A stretch of DNA of 13,115 nt. Source: Gymnopilus junonius (lineage: Eukaryota; Basidiomycota; Agaricomycetes; Agaricales; Galerinaceae). The translations under genes were made by a program, and so were the position numbers. Below, piece by piece: positions 1 to 7,386 of this stretch. The stretch's first letter is position 1. Every line of letters starts with the position of its first letter. A model generated the notes under the pieces. That model was given only the letters and a program-made list of their open reading frames with translations, did not search any database and was not told the DNA's origin. The DNA is taken from the NCBI GenBank assembly GCA_015501075.1, contig JADNYJ010000789.1:1-13115 (forward strand), in the 5' to 3' direction.

Positions 1-273
1 TGGCTAACACAGTATGCGTGCATCCTGGGCTGTCGGGTTTGGCTGGCGGGCCCCCTTCCGGTGCCCTTCTTTTACTTTGTTGGACCCCTCCCTTCGGTCG
101 GGGCATCAACGAGAGTATGGGCCCACTGTTTTGTGGTCCTAAGTTGGCCCGCGAGAGCCAGTCTCGCACTAGGTGTAGTTTAACGGTAGATTACTTGGGT
201 GTATGTATATCTGCGACCAGACTGCTTTCGCGCACCGGTATATAAATCCTTGATTTAAAAAGAAAAAAAAAAA
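1..273 (+). mobile_element. Possible 3' tail of a non-LTR (LINE/SINE-like) retroelement
   Basis: The segment is GC-rich at its left and has no convincing coding frame. It ends in an A-rich tail at about 257-273, and the next base starts an in-frame fragment of a different gene. A poly(A)-ended block butted against the middle of a coding sequence is what target-primed insertion of a LINE, a SINE or a processed transcript leaves. The stretch before the tail (about 200-256) resembles fungal LINE 3' untranslated ends from memory only. Alternatives are a SINE or a retroposed transcript. The 5' end and any target-site duplication lie outside the window. Confidence 0.4.
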
Positions 274-1359
274 GATGATCAGGATGTTGAGATGGATTCT
301 GATCCTGTGAAGATGATTATTCTGGATGGAATTGTCATGGGACCCACAGTATGTAATATTGTCTTCAGACTTTACAACTTGACTGATATATCTACCTGTG
401 TCTAGCATTGCTCATTTGATGGATGCACTGATGACTTGAAAAATGCTCGTGGTGGTGCCTTGTGTGCTAATCATGAAATAGCATATGGAACACATTGCCA
501 AGTTCGTGATTGTATAAGGACCAAGATAGCAGGCACACATGCTTGTCAGAATCACCAGGCTGCATGGAGAAAGTACAGACTGGAGCACAGTAGCTCAGCA
601 CTTGCTGGGATAAGAATATGCCTGCAAAGACCAGATGAGCACCTTCCTTGGCAAAATAATAATGTGCAACCACGTCCTCCAAGAAGAGCCCATGATAGTG
701 ATGATGATGATGAACCTCCACCACGGACCCAATTTTTTGGCCCATCCAAATTCTACTGTGTTGAAACTATCTGTGCCCCATGTGGAGTTGTCATTGCTTG
801 GACCAAATTTGACAGGTCTGAATCTCCAACAAAAATCCTTCAATTCATCACAGATGTGTATCCAGAGTCAGCAACACATCCAGCATACATTTGCATTGAT
901 AAGGCATGTAAAGTGCTGCGAACTGCAATCACACATGACAGGTGGCAAAACTTGCTGGATTCAAGTCGATTTATAGTTGACTCCTACCACTACATCAATC
1001 ATCGTGTCACAGACTACTTATGCCGGAAGTGGTGTAATCCTGCACCCCTGGATGGTTCAGCACCAAACCTGGTCAAGACAGCCATTGATAAGGATGGAAA
1101 TCAACACCTCACAAGAGCATTCAATACACAAGCTTGTGAACAGTTGAATGCTTGGCTAGGAGGGTTTGAATCAATTTTGAAATGGATGAAACCTGCTAAC
1201 TTTGACTGGTTTATGCATGTGATGCTCCTGTACCACACTATGCAGGTTATCAGAAAACAAGAACGATGAGAAAGACCAGTTCAAATACAAGAAGAAGTAG
1301 AAGACAATGATGCAGGGGAAATATATGATGGTCCAGAAGCACAACATTGGATTGACTAA
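274..1359 (+). pseudogene. KDZ-type transposase fragment with cysteine cluster, 5'-truncated
   Basis: Exon 1 (274-348) ends in an LDGIVMGP-type segment. A 57-bp intron is removed and exon 2 (from 406) continues in the same frame. Exon 2 opens with a Cys/His-rich block of several C and H residues around an NARGG motif (about 409-560), like the cysteine clusters that accompany KDZ (Kyakuja/Dileera/Zisupton) transposases of Agaricomycetes. After an acidic linker (DSDDDDE, near 700) comes a block with CNPAPLDGSAPNLV, AFNTQACEQLNAW and NFDWFMHVML motifs. D (898-900), D (979-981) and E (1138-1140) could form a DDE-like catalytic set; this is inference. An in-frame TGA at 1267-1269 interrupts a frame that otherwise continues about 30 codons to TAA at 1357-1359. 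The 5' end is lost at the poly(A) junction at 274 and no start codon is available, so the copy is dead. Confidence 0.78.
349..405 (+). other. Spliceosomal intron in the KDZ-type gene
   Basis: The 57-bp interval starts GTATGT and ends TAG, with a branch-point-like TTGACTGAT about 20 bp before the acceptor. Removing it joins two open segments without changing frame and removes the in-frame TAG at its 3' end. The joined peptide matches the expected order of an LDG..GP segment followed by the cysteine cluster. Size and signals fit basidiomycete introns. Confidence 0.75.
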
Positions 1360-1560
1360 TGCTAAACAAAGAAGTAAACAGGGTCAATGTAGTAAAACAA
1401 AAGAAGGAAGGTTGAGAAAGGATAAAGAGAAGGAAGAAAAGGAAGTGTAAAGTAGTATACAACATAAATCCATTTGAAGTACAAAATAATATAAAAGGAC
1501 ACAATGGTCAGTCCAGAGTAAAGAAATAGTGTCTGTTCAGTGGTAATCTAGCAAGAACAT
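1360..1560. other. Purine-rich spacer 3' of the KDZ-type gene
   Basis: No gene is visible. The + strand is strongly A/G-rich, especially about 1395-1450 where runs of AAG and GGA dominate. It is probably the 3' flank or untranslated end of the KDZ-type element. Confidence 0.5.
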
Positions 1561-1834
1561 CTCCAGAATCAATAACTGAAATTGAGATTGAAATAGGGAT
1601 GATTTGAAATCAAGGCCTTTCCCATGCTGTCAGTGGTGGGAATATTCTGGGTGACATGGTGCAGAGTGCCTGCAATGTAAGCGAGTTGTTGTCCTACAGA
1701 GCTGCTGGCTGTTTTGCAACCACACCTCCAGAATCAATACCTGCAGTTGAGATCGAAATGGGGAGGATTTGAAATCATGGCCTGTCCCATGCTGTCAGTG
1801 GTGGGAATATGCTGGGTGACATGGTGCAGAGTGC
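1561..1834 (+). repeat. Two direct repeats with 165-bp period
   Basis: Positions 1561-1669 and 1726-1834 align without gaps over 109 bp with about nine mismatches (roughly 92% identity). The unit begins CTCCAGAATCAATA and ends TGCAGAGTGC. The spacer 1670-1725 completes the first 165-bp period. The second unit lacks this remainder because a copia LTR starts at 1835. Neither unit has a convincing ORF. They may be a subterminal array of the KDZ-type element or a local minisatellite. Confidence 0.85.
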
Positions 1835-1943
1835 TGTTAGAGTGACTCTCACATGATATGTTACATGTCACAGAGTAGTTACATTGTAGCTAAGTCCTCC
1901 TGAAGTCCTTAGTTCTTAACTCTGGACTTCAGTCCTTCTAACA
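1835..1943 (+). repeat. Copia A 5' LTR, unusually short
   Basis: It starts TGTTAG and ends CTAACA, a perfect 6-bp inverted terminus, and the primer site follows directly. At 109 bp it is far shorter than copia B's 400-bp LTR and has no TATA box, so an internal deletion is likely. A 9-bp perfect inverted repeat (1900-1908 with 1924-1932) could fold in the transcript. The 5' LTR call rests on the adjacent primer site, since no second LTR copy is seen. Confidence 0.65.
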
Positions 1944-1956
1944 GGTTATGGGCCCC
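1944..1956 (+). promoter_or_regulatory. Primer-binding site, initiator tRNA-Met half-molecule type
   Basis: The sequence GGTTATGGGCCCC directly follows the LTR. Its reverse complement contains CAT flanked as in the anticodon stem-loop of initiator tRNA-Met, the internal primer type known from Drosophila copia. An identical 13-mer follows the copia B LTR at 11421. Confidence 0.7.
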
Positions 1957-2514
1957 GGCATCTGAGACTGCAGGAATCAACTTTATTCATTTCCTTTGCA
2001 CTCTAGCAGATTGCCGCTTCGCAACTTCGATACACACATGCATACACGTTCCCGGCCATGTCTACATAGTTATACGCAGATAGCTACCTGGACAAATGTG
2101 CAAACTGCGTTTCTTCAATTTGACCATTTAGGACTCAATTCAACTTCGCTTCACAATGTGCCCATTCATTCTCGCACACATTCACAACTTCGCATACTGA
2201 GTACTGGTATTACCGCTATTCACGTTGCCTTGTTTCACATCGTTCCAACTGCTGGTCCTCGAGTTATCATCGAAGATTGTCTTGCATCTCAACTCAGTGA
2301 GATCAGCACTTTGTTCATCTTTGCGCATTTCCTCGCCTACGCCCTTGCCGCATCCTTTGTAACATGGACTATCTGTTACGGGTCACACCCTTGACGTGCC
2401 TGCTTCATTGCATCCTCATTCGATCACCTTGTCATTCACAATCAACACTTATTCCTATAAAGTATCAACTCTACTACTTTGCCTTTTCGCCTTTTCAGCC
2501 TCATTCTGCCCACT
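1957..2514 (+). other. Copia A leader, non-coding
   Basis: This stretch between the primer site and gag is pyrimidine-rich towards gag. It has scattered CAACTTCGC/TTCACAA-type words but no clear repeat unit. A TATA-like TATAAA sits at 2456-2461, about 55 bp before the gag ATG, and might drive transcription if the shortened LTR cannot. The frame open over 1996-2394 has no ATG at its start and no recognisable motif. Confidence 0.5.
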
Positions 2515-2780
2515 ATGAACACCAACTCCACTCCTACCTTCCAAAAACTTTCTGACACCAACTATGGCACCTGGAATGGTGAAATGGAGGCCTGGTTCTG
2601 CGCAACTGGCCTGTGGCACATAGTGTCTGCTAAGCAAGTTAAGCCCAGAATTTTAACCTCATCCACTGACTCAGACCTCGAAAAAGTGGAGATTTGGGAG
2701 CAGAAAGCAGACAAGGCAGCTGGAATACTGTTCTTGATGGTGGAGGCACCACAGAGGGTGCATTTCAATAGAATCAGGGC
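2515..2780 (+). pseudogene. Copia A gag, N-terminal fragment
   Basis: The ATG at 2515 opens a frame whose product starts MNTNSTPTFQKLSDTNYGTW and continues WNGEMEAWF, LWHIVSA, then a KADKAAGILFLMV helix. This is the usual order of copia Gag proteins of the UBN2/DUF4219 type: a start close to L..TNY..W, then W...M, then a helical domain. Only about 90 residues remain of the several hundred expected. The frame then runs into low-complexity sequence and stops at 2809-2811. There is no zinc knuckle and no pol. I infer that insertion or deletion of the AT-rich block removed the rest. Confidence 0.72.
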
Positions 2781-2804
2781 ACTTCAGGTTACTCTTTTGA
2801 GGTA

Positions 2805-2845
2805 CATTTAGGTATGTTTTTTTAAACATTTAACATACCTAAATG
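2805..2845. repeat. 14-bp perfect inverted repeat (hairpin)
   Basis: Positions 2805-2818 and 2832-2845 are exact reverse complements (arm CATTTAGGTATGTT) around a 13-nt A/T spacer. The hairpin lies at the transition from copia A gag to the AT-rich block, so it may mark the end of an inserted element or be a recombination scar. Confidence 0.8.
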
Positions 2846-2991
2846 GTCCAAATTTTAGCACAATTTTGAAATAATTGTATACAATTTTAATCAAAGAAAT
2901 TTGTGACACTTGTCATCCAGTTGTAAATTTTTTTAGGGTTAGAAACTAATTTTGAAAGTTTCACCAAGCTACAGGATCTTGTAATCTTATT

Positions 2992-3195
2992 GAGGTATTT
3001 GGAGTCCTATTAATAATAAAAGTTTTAAAAGTTATAAATTGTTTTAGCATTAAATTATAAAATTTAAAATTTAAATATTTTTTTAAGTTTAATGAGGTAT
3101 CTGGGGTCCTGTTAGTCATACAAGTTTTGAATATTATAAATTATTTTAGGGTTTGACTATAAATTTTAATTTAAGGAGATATCTGGAGTCTTATT
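2992..3195. repeat. Imperfect repeat with ~102-bp period in the AT block
   Basis: A GAGGTATYTGGRGTCCTRTTA motif starts at 2992 and at 3094 and appears degraded at 3176. After the first two copies comes an A/T stretch ending in TTATAAATTRTTTTAG (3032 and 3134), with an earlier related copy near 2921. The spacing of about 102 bp is clear for two units and weaker outside them. Confidence 0.65.
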
Positions 3196-3270
3196 GGAAA
3201 TATTTTTAACATAAATTAAATCAACTATGATAGTTTATATTCATCTATATTAATTTAAAGTCTTATATTT

Positions 3271-3624
3271 GTTAAATATTATCTATCTAAAATTAAATAT
3301 TTTAAATATAATATCTATTAAAAGCTATATATTTGGTATATAGCATATTTATTAAACTCTGATACTGTTAGATATATTTAATGTAATTTATATATTTGAA
3401 ATATTATTTATACTCTGAAATACTTCAAAATTATTTGTTAAATATTATCTATTTAAATTATATATTTTGAATATAATATCTATTAAAAGCCATATATTTG
3501 TTAAATATTATCTATTTAAATTATATATTTTAAACATAATATCTATTAAAAGATATATATTTATTATATAGCATATTTATTAAACTCTGATATTATTTGA
3601 TATATTTGGTGTAATTTATATATT
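3271..3624. repeat. Three related AT-rich repeat units
   Basis: Unit 1 (3271-3396) and unit 3 (3500-3624) share a ~125-bp order of words: GTTAAATATTATCTAT, AATATCTATTAAAAG, TATAGCATATTTATTAAAC and GTAATTTATATATT. Unit 2 (3437-3499) is a 63-bp copy of the left half only and is directly joined to unit 3. This looks like duplication with partial loss. Confidence 0.75.
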
Positions 3625-3912
3625 AATATTTAAAATTTCCATTACTTAAAAGTTATAAATATATTAGTTTTAAATCTTTTACCCTTTATTAATGTGTAAA
3701 CTATTTTAGAATTATACTTTTAAAAACTAGATAATATTATACAGTATATAAATTTTAAATATTTTATGGTTATAATAATTATAATCTTCATAATTGTTAT
3801 ATTGCAATATTCATCAAACTTTAAAATTATTGTATTACTTCATTTATTTATTAAACTTCAAAACTTTTGTATTCAAAATTGTTACTATACTAGATATAAC
3901 TCTTATGTTTAT

Positions 3913-4359
3913 TGTTACGACGTTGATGATAGATCCTAATCTGATAAGATAAGGACTAGTGTAGTAGTCATGGAGTTCATTGATGAAGTCAACTAAGGTA
4001 TTGTCTTCAATAGAAGATTGCCTTAGAAGTTCAAGTTCACTCTGGCTGATACAAGAGAGTAGATTCTCAAGAACAAGCTAAAGAGTACAGTAGGCTAGCT
4101 ACGATTTATATACTATTTGGATTTGCTAATAATATAATGAAATGATGATGAGACAAGAGGAATCGGAAAGGGTGATCATCATCAGGGCAGTGCAAGAGAT
4201 GATGATCAAGAGGAAAGATTGTCCGCATACGTGTAAGAAAGTGAATGATCATCTTGCGAGCAAAGATGATCATGAAGAAACTATAAATAATAAATCATTC
4301 AATAATTGATAAGAAAAAGAGGGACGCATAATAAGATAAGAAAATGGGGAGTTGTAACA
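3913..4359 (-). repeat. Gypsy 3' LTR, complete
   Basis: 447 bp, starting TGTTAC and ending GTAACA on the + strand, so it has canonical TG...CA inverted ends. On the element's strand it is preceded by a purine-rich tract. Its left half matches 10800-11020 with roughly ten substitutions and two small indels. A TATA box on the - strand lies at 4112-4106 and the predicted transcript start follows at about 4080. Confidence 0.9.
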
Positions 4360-4372
4360 TTACCCCCTACTA
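4360..4372 (-). promoter_or_regulatory. Polypurine tract of the gypsy element
   Basis: On the - strand the sequence TAGTAGGGGGTAA directly precedes the 3' LTR. This is the expected position and composition of the plus-strand DNA primer. Confidence 0.7.
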
Positions 4373-4375
4373 AGA

Positions 4376-4396
4376 ATTGAAGCCCCTGGCTTCAAT
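4376..4396. repeat. 9-3-9 hairpin beside the polypurine tract
   Basis: ATTGAAGCC and GGCTTCAAT are perfect inverted arms around CCT. The hairpin lies four bases inside the polypurine tract, in the 3' end of the element's internal region. Confidence 0.75.
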
Positions 4397-4520
4397 AATG
4401 GGGCTCACCACTCATGTTGTTTTCTGCCTCCGGTCCCTGCCAACTGTCATGCGCTGCATCATACTAGTCATTTGGCGAGTTGTCGATCTCATCGACATTT
4501 GCCAACTGTTCTTCAGTAAA

Positions 4521-4541
4521 TTCATAGGCTATGCCTATGAA
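4521..4541. repeat. 9-3-9 hairpin at the end of the extra ORF
   Basis: TTCATAGGC and GCCTATGAA are perfect inverted arms around TAT. It covers the TAG (4537-4535, - strand) that ends the extra-ORF frame, and the acidic coding-like stretch downstream is in another frame. Confidence 0.75.
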
Positions 4542-5422
4542 CTCCCTATTACTATGTCAGATCAGTTGTCAACTACAGTCGATCGAGTTGTGACCAGGAC
4601 AATATTGGCAGCAGTGGCAGCAGCGGTAGCTGTGACAGTCTGCCTGCCAAAGGTTCATGCTACTGCAAATGAAGCAGCATCATCAGGGACTGGGTCAAGC
4701 AGGTTGGAAGGGGGTTGGGGGTCGAGCTGGTAGTGTAGAAGGAACGGGGTAGGCAGGAGGTTGGTCTCAGGTGGCATTCTGGCCAGAGGTCATCTGCATG
4801 GTAGTGAGGGTGCGCCTTCGGGGAATGGTGACAGGTGGCATGGTTGGGGTTGGTGCAGGGGAGCATATCGGAATGGGTCTTGGGGAATGGTCATTGATGG
4901 AGACAGTGTTGACAAATCTTTGTCGTGAGGAGGAATGGGTGGGTAGGTCTGTGGGATGATGTTATAAGAGGAAGGGGAGCAGTAGGATTCCTCTTCAGAC
5001 CTAATGGCAGAAGTTGCAGTAGGAGGACGTTCTCCTCATCATCTGCTGCTAATGAGGAGGGGGTTGATGGCTCTTTCAAGCTGGAAATGCATAAGGGTTT
5101 CGAATAGCTGGAGGGACTTTGTTTGAGATGCCTTGAGTATTTCATGGTGGCGTGCAGTTCAGTCAGTTTCATGCTTGAATTGTCGGAGGGTATCCCTAAG
5201 GAAGGGATCACTTTGGAGGACTTCGAGGGCAGTGGAGTAGTGGCAGGGGTGGTTAAAGAACTGGATGAGTTCCTTATGTGTCAACTGTTGAAAGTTGATG
5301 AAATCTAGTAAATTGAGGAAGTCCTCAACAGAGCAGATGGGAGCATGTACCGTGGGGATGGGAGGAGGGTATCTGGTGGAAGGAGCATTGTTAGGGTCGG
5401 GTGAGTCAGAAGAGGAGTCCAT
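4535..5422 (-). pseudogene. Extra ORF (ORF3) between chromodomain and 3' LTR, unknown function
   Basis: An ATG at 5422-5420 opens a frame of about 295 codons to a TAG at 4537-4535, interrupted only by six TGA codons (5161, 5041, 5038, 4792, 4657 and 4564, upper coordinates). The product begins MDSSSDSPDPNNAPSTRY. A helix-prone region follows (VEDFLNLLDFINFQQLTH, then a segment ending RDTLRQFKHETD), then a Pro/Ser-rich middle with many PP and TP pairs, then an Ala/Thr-rich end. No retroviral enzyme motif, signal peptide or membrane segment is evident. An acidic coding-like stretch (FTEEQLANVDEIDNS) follows in another frame near 4525-4450. I do not recognise a family. It may be a Gag-like or structural accessory protein, or a captured sequence. 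Confidence 0.5.
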
Positions 5423-5913
5423 CTAAGAGAGATGGACTCAGATTTTAGAGCGAGAGGAAGAGGGAGCAGAGGCAGCGGCACAAGTACGAGAGTAGAAAGA
5501 GGGCATTTTGGTTGGAATAGGTTGGAGTTCAAGGTTTTGAGAGTGAGTTGGGGGTTCAAAACCTGGTCAACTTCGCCTTTTTAAGGGTTTTCCTGAGCTC
5601 TTTCTCCGTCTTCTTCAACTCCTGTTTCACTAACTTCTGGGCAATGGGAGTGGATGGCTTGATGGCTCTTGGGCTGTGAGGTATTGGTAATGATCGCTCC
5701 ACAGCCGGTTCATGTCTGGGTCTTCATGAAAGACCAGGAATCCGATTTGCTTTATTTTTGGATCCCAATCGGGATCTTGTATGGTTTTGATCATTGTGGG
5801 TTGTTTGAGAGAAGAGGGGGAGGGAACAGCATGGATTTGACTCATTTCAGTAGAGAGGGCATGGCGTTTCGGCTCAGTTGTATGGTGGAAGATGATGAAG
5901 TTGTTTATAAACT
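5423..5913 (-). pseudogene. C-terminal extension after the chromodomain, broken
   Basis: After a frameshift near 5915-5925, the chromodomain's last helix (NLKFINNFIIFHH) and about 85 further residues continue in another frame to a TAG near 5632-5630. They include KRHALSTEMSQIHAVPS, DPDWDPKIKQIGFLVF and LWSDHYQYL. A lysine/glutamate-rich stretch (LVKQELKKTEKELRKTL) in a third frame follows at about 5630-5570. These pieces probably form the tail of Pol and a linker to the extra ORF. No known domain is recognised beyond the chromodomain helix. Confidence 0.5.
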
Positions 5914-7330
5914 TCAAGTTTCTCCAATGCATTGGCAAGGTTCAGTTATTGGATAGCTGAGCCATTTGACATGGTATTGATAGCATCTGTTTCTGTACTT
6001 TCGATGGTTCAGAATAGTTTTGACCTTGTATTCTGGTTCTCCATCAATCATTTCAGGGGGTGGTTGTGTGAAGTTCCAGCCGTGAACCTGTGTTTCCGTG
6101 TAAGGCATCAACAATGTTGCATGGAAGATGTCGTGAATCCTCCATGTCTTTGGCAGTTGAAGCTGATACGTGAGAGGTCCTAGGACACATTTGATCTTGA
6201 ACGGTCCTTCTCTTCTCGGTGCCAGCTTCTTATTATACTGCGTTTTGAGGTTCCTAGAGTTGAGCCATACCTTCTGTCCTTCTTTGAATGGTACAAAGTT
6301 GGATTTTCATCGATCTGCCATTCTTGCTCTAGCCAGTTCATGTGCAGCAAGGGCTTCCTTTCTGTCCAAGATAAGGTTCTTTAGTTTCTCCTCTACAGAG
6401 GGAAACTTCGTGTTTTTGAACGTGGTGGGAATCGCAACAGGATTAGTTCCAAACATGAGTTCAAATGGGGTCCTTTGTCTGTCTGCATGTCTTCGATCAT
6501 TATGGACAAATTCCAGGGTGCCAACATGTTGCTTCCAGGTGGTCGGGTTGGAGGAGCAATAGATAGCAAGGTACACTTCTATTTCCTGATTGAATCATTC
6601 TGTGGTACCATCTGACTGAGGGTGATATGCCGTTGACAATTTCGACTTGATTCCAAGAAGTTTGAGCAGTTCTTGGAATGCTCTAGCTGTGAATTGGGGT
6701 CCTCTATCAGAAATGATGCTGTCTGGTAGGCCAAATCACTTGAAGAGGTTGTCCTGGAGGAGTAATGCCGCTCCTTCTTGCAAAAGAGTTTTTGAGCAAG
6801 GCATGATAATTACCCCCTTTGTAAGTCTGTGATCAACCACGATCAATAAAGAATCATATCCGTCAATGCTTGGGAGGTCCATGATCATATCCATGGAGCA
6901 TTGTGCAAATGGTCTCATGGATTTGGCTCCTTCAATCAGGTGTAGGGAGGGATTCACTGGGTTTTGGTTGATCTTGAACTGTTGGCATTGTCCACAGCCT
7001 TTGATGTAGTTCTTGATAAACATTCGCATTCCGGGCCACCAGTATACCTGTCATACTGCATTGTACATTTCCAATTCTCCGGGGTGTCCTGCAGTGACTG
7101 AGTCATGGTACATTGTGATGATTTTCCTGCATAGTTCTTGATCATTAGGAATATAGTTCTTCTTCTTGTAGAAGATCAATTCACCGATGCCTTCCATTTG
7201 CATTGTCTCCCAGTCATCTAAGTCTTTTTGAGACTTTGAGGTCCTTCTTGGTGAGGAGTTTCAATGGTCCACTACGTCTTTGTCCTGTTTCCTAGATTGG
7301 GCAATTTCCATTTGGAGATCAGCATCAATC
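5914..7330 (-). pseudogene. Integrase with GPF module and chromodomain
   Basis: This frame inserts element DNA into the host genome. It runs from about 7330 to 5914. An HX6HX29CX2C zinc finger comes first (YHD, AGH, then GCGQC, about 7105-6985). The catalytic core follows: D in CSMDMIMDL (near 6895), D in IISDRGPQF and, exactly 35 residues later, E in SDGTTE, so DX35E is intact. A GPF module (REGPFKIK, then IHDIFHATLL) follows, then a chromodomain (DGEPEYKVKTILNHR, YHVKWLSYP), expected to steer integration to particular chromatin. Four in-frame TGAs (7053-7051, 6738-6736, 6597-6595, 6309-6307) sit where relatives usually have arginine, for example just after the catalytic E. The frame ends at TGA 5916-5914 through a frameshift in the chromodomain's last helix. 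The catalytic residues survive but the reading frame does not. Confidence 0.88.
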
Positions 7331-7386
7331 AATTTATAAATAGATTCTCTGGAAGGAGAATCTTATCTTCATTGTCATGATCCTCA

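Larger units (their letters stand above)
1835..2780 (+). mobile_element. Ty1/copia element A, truncated at its 3' side
   Basis: In order: an LTR (1835-1943), a primer-binding site (1944-1956), a leader (1957-2514) and the first ~90 codons of gag (2515 on). Homology to Gag fades near 2780, just before an AT-rich block. No protease, integrase or reverse transcriptase of this element is visible. The left boundary is supported by where the 165-bp repeat is cut and by the TGTTAG/CTAACA inverted ends of the LTR. The candidate left target-site copy is the 5 bp 1830-1834; its partner is not in the window. Confidence 0.75.
2846..3912. other. AT-rich, gene-free block
   Basis: More than 1 kb is dominated by A and T, with stop codons in every frame and no gene. 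It holds two groups of imperfect repeats (2992-3175 and 3271-3624) and short palindromes such as 2873-2886. The composition contrasts sharply with both flanks. It may be the remains of a heavily mutated element, an AT-rich minisatellite or an insertion. The gypsy LTR begins at 3913. Confidence 0.75.

Noticed and set aside
1..256. Ribosomal RNA or tRNA gene
   Set aside because: The GC-rich hairpin-prone sequence looked RNA-like, but I could not place conserved rRNA motifs or a tRNA cloverleaf in it, and it ends in an A-rich tail.
1996..2394. 132-residue + strand ORF in the copia A leader
   Set aside because: It has no ATG at its start and no recognisable motif, and its position between primer site and gag fits an untranslated leader.
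2992..3624. CRISPR-like or centromere-type array
   Set aside because: Units are few, unequal, AT-rich and imperfect, without constant repeats and unique spacers, and the context is a eukaryotic transposon nest.
3913..4359. Solo LTR
   Set aside because: A polypurine tract and a complete internal region follow, and a matching LTR lies at 10800, so it is the 3' LTR of one element.
4377..4733. 118-residue + strand ORF at the left end of the gypsy internal region
   Set aside because: It lies opposite the extra ORF and has a hydrophobic but motif-free product; the - strand frame is longer and shares the TGA pattern of gag-pol.
6170..6562. 130-residue + strand ORF rich in Ser, Leu and Phe
   Set aside because: It lies opposite the integrase C-terminal part, where the - strand frame has clear motifs.
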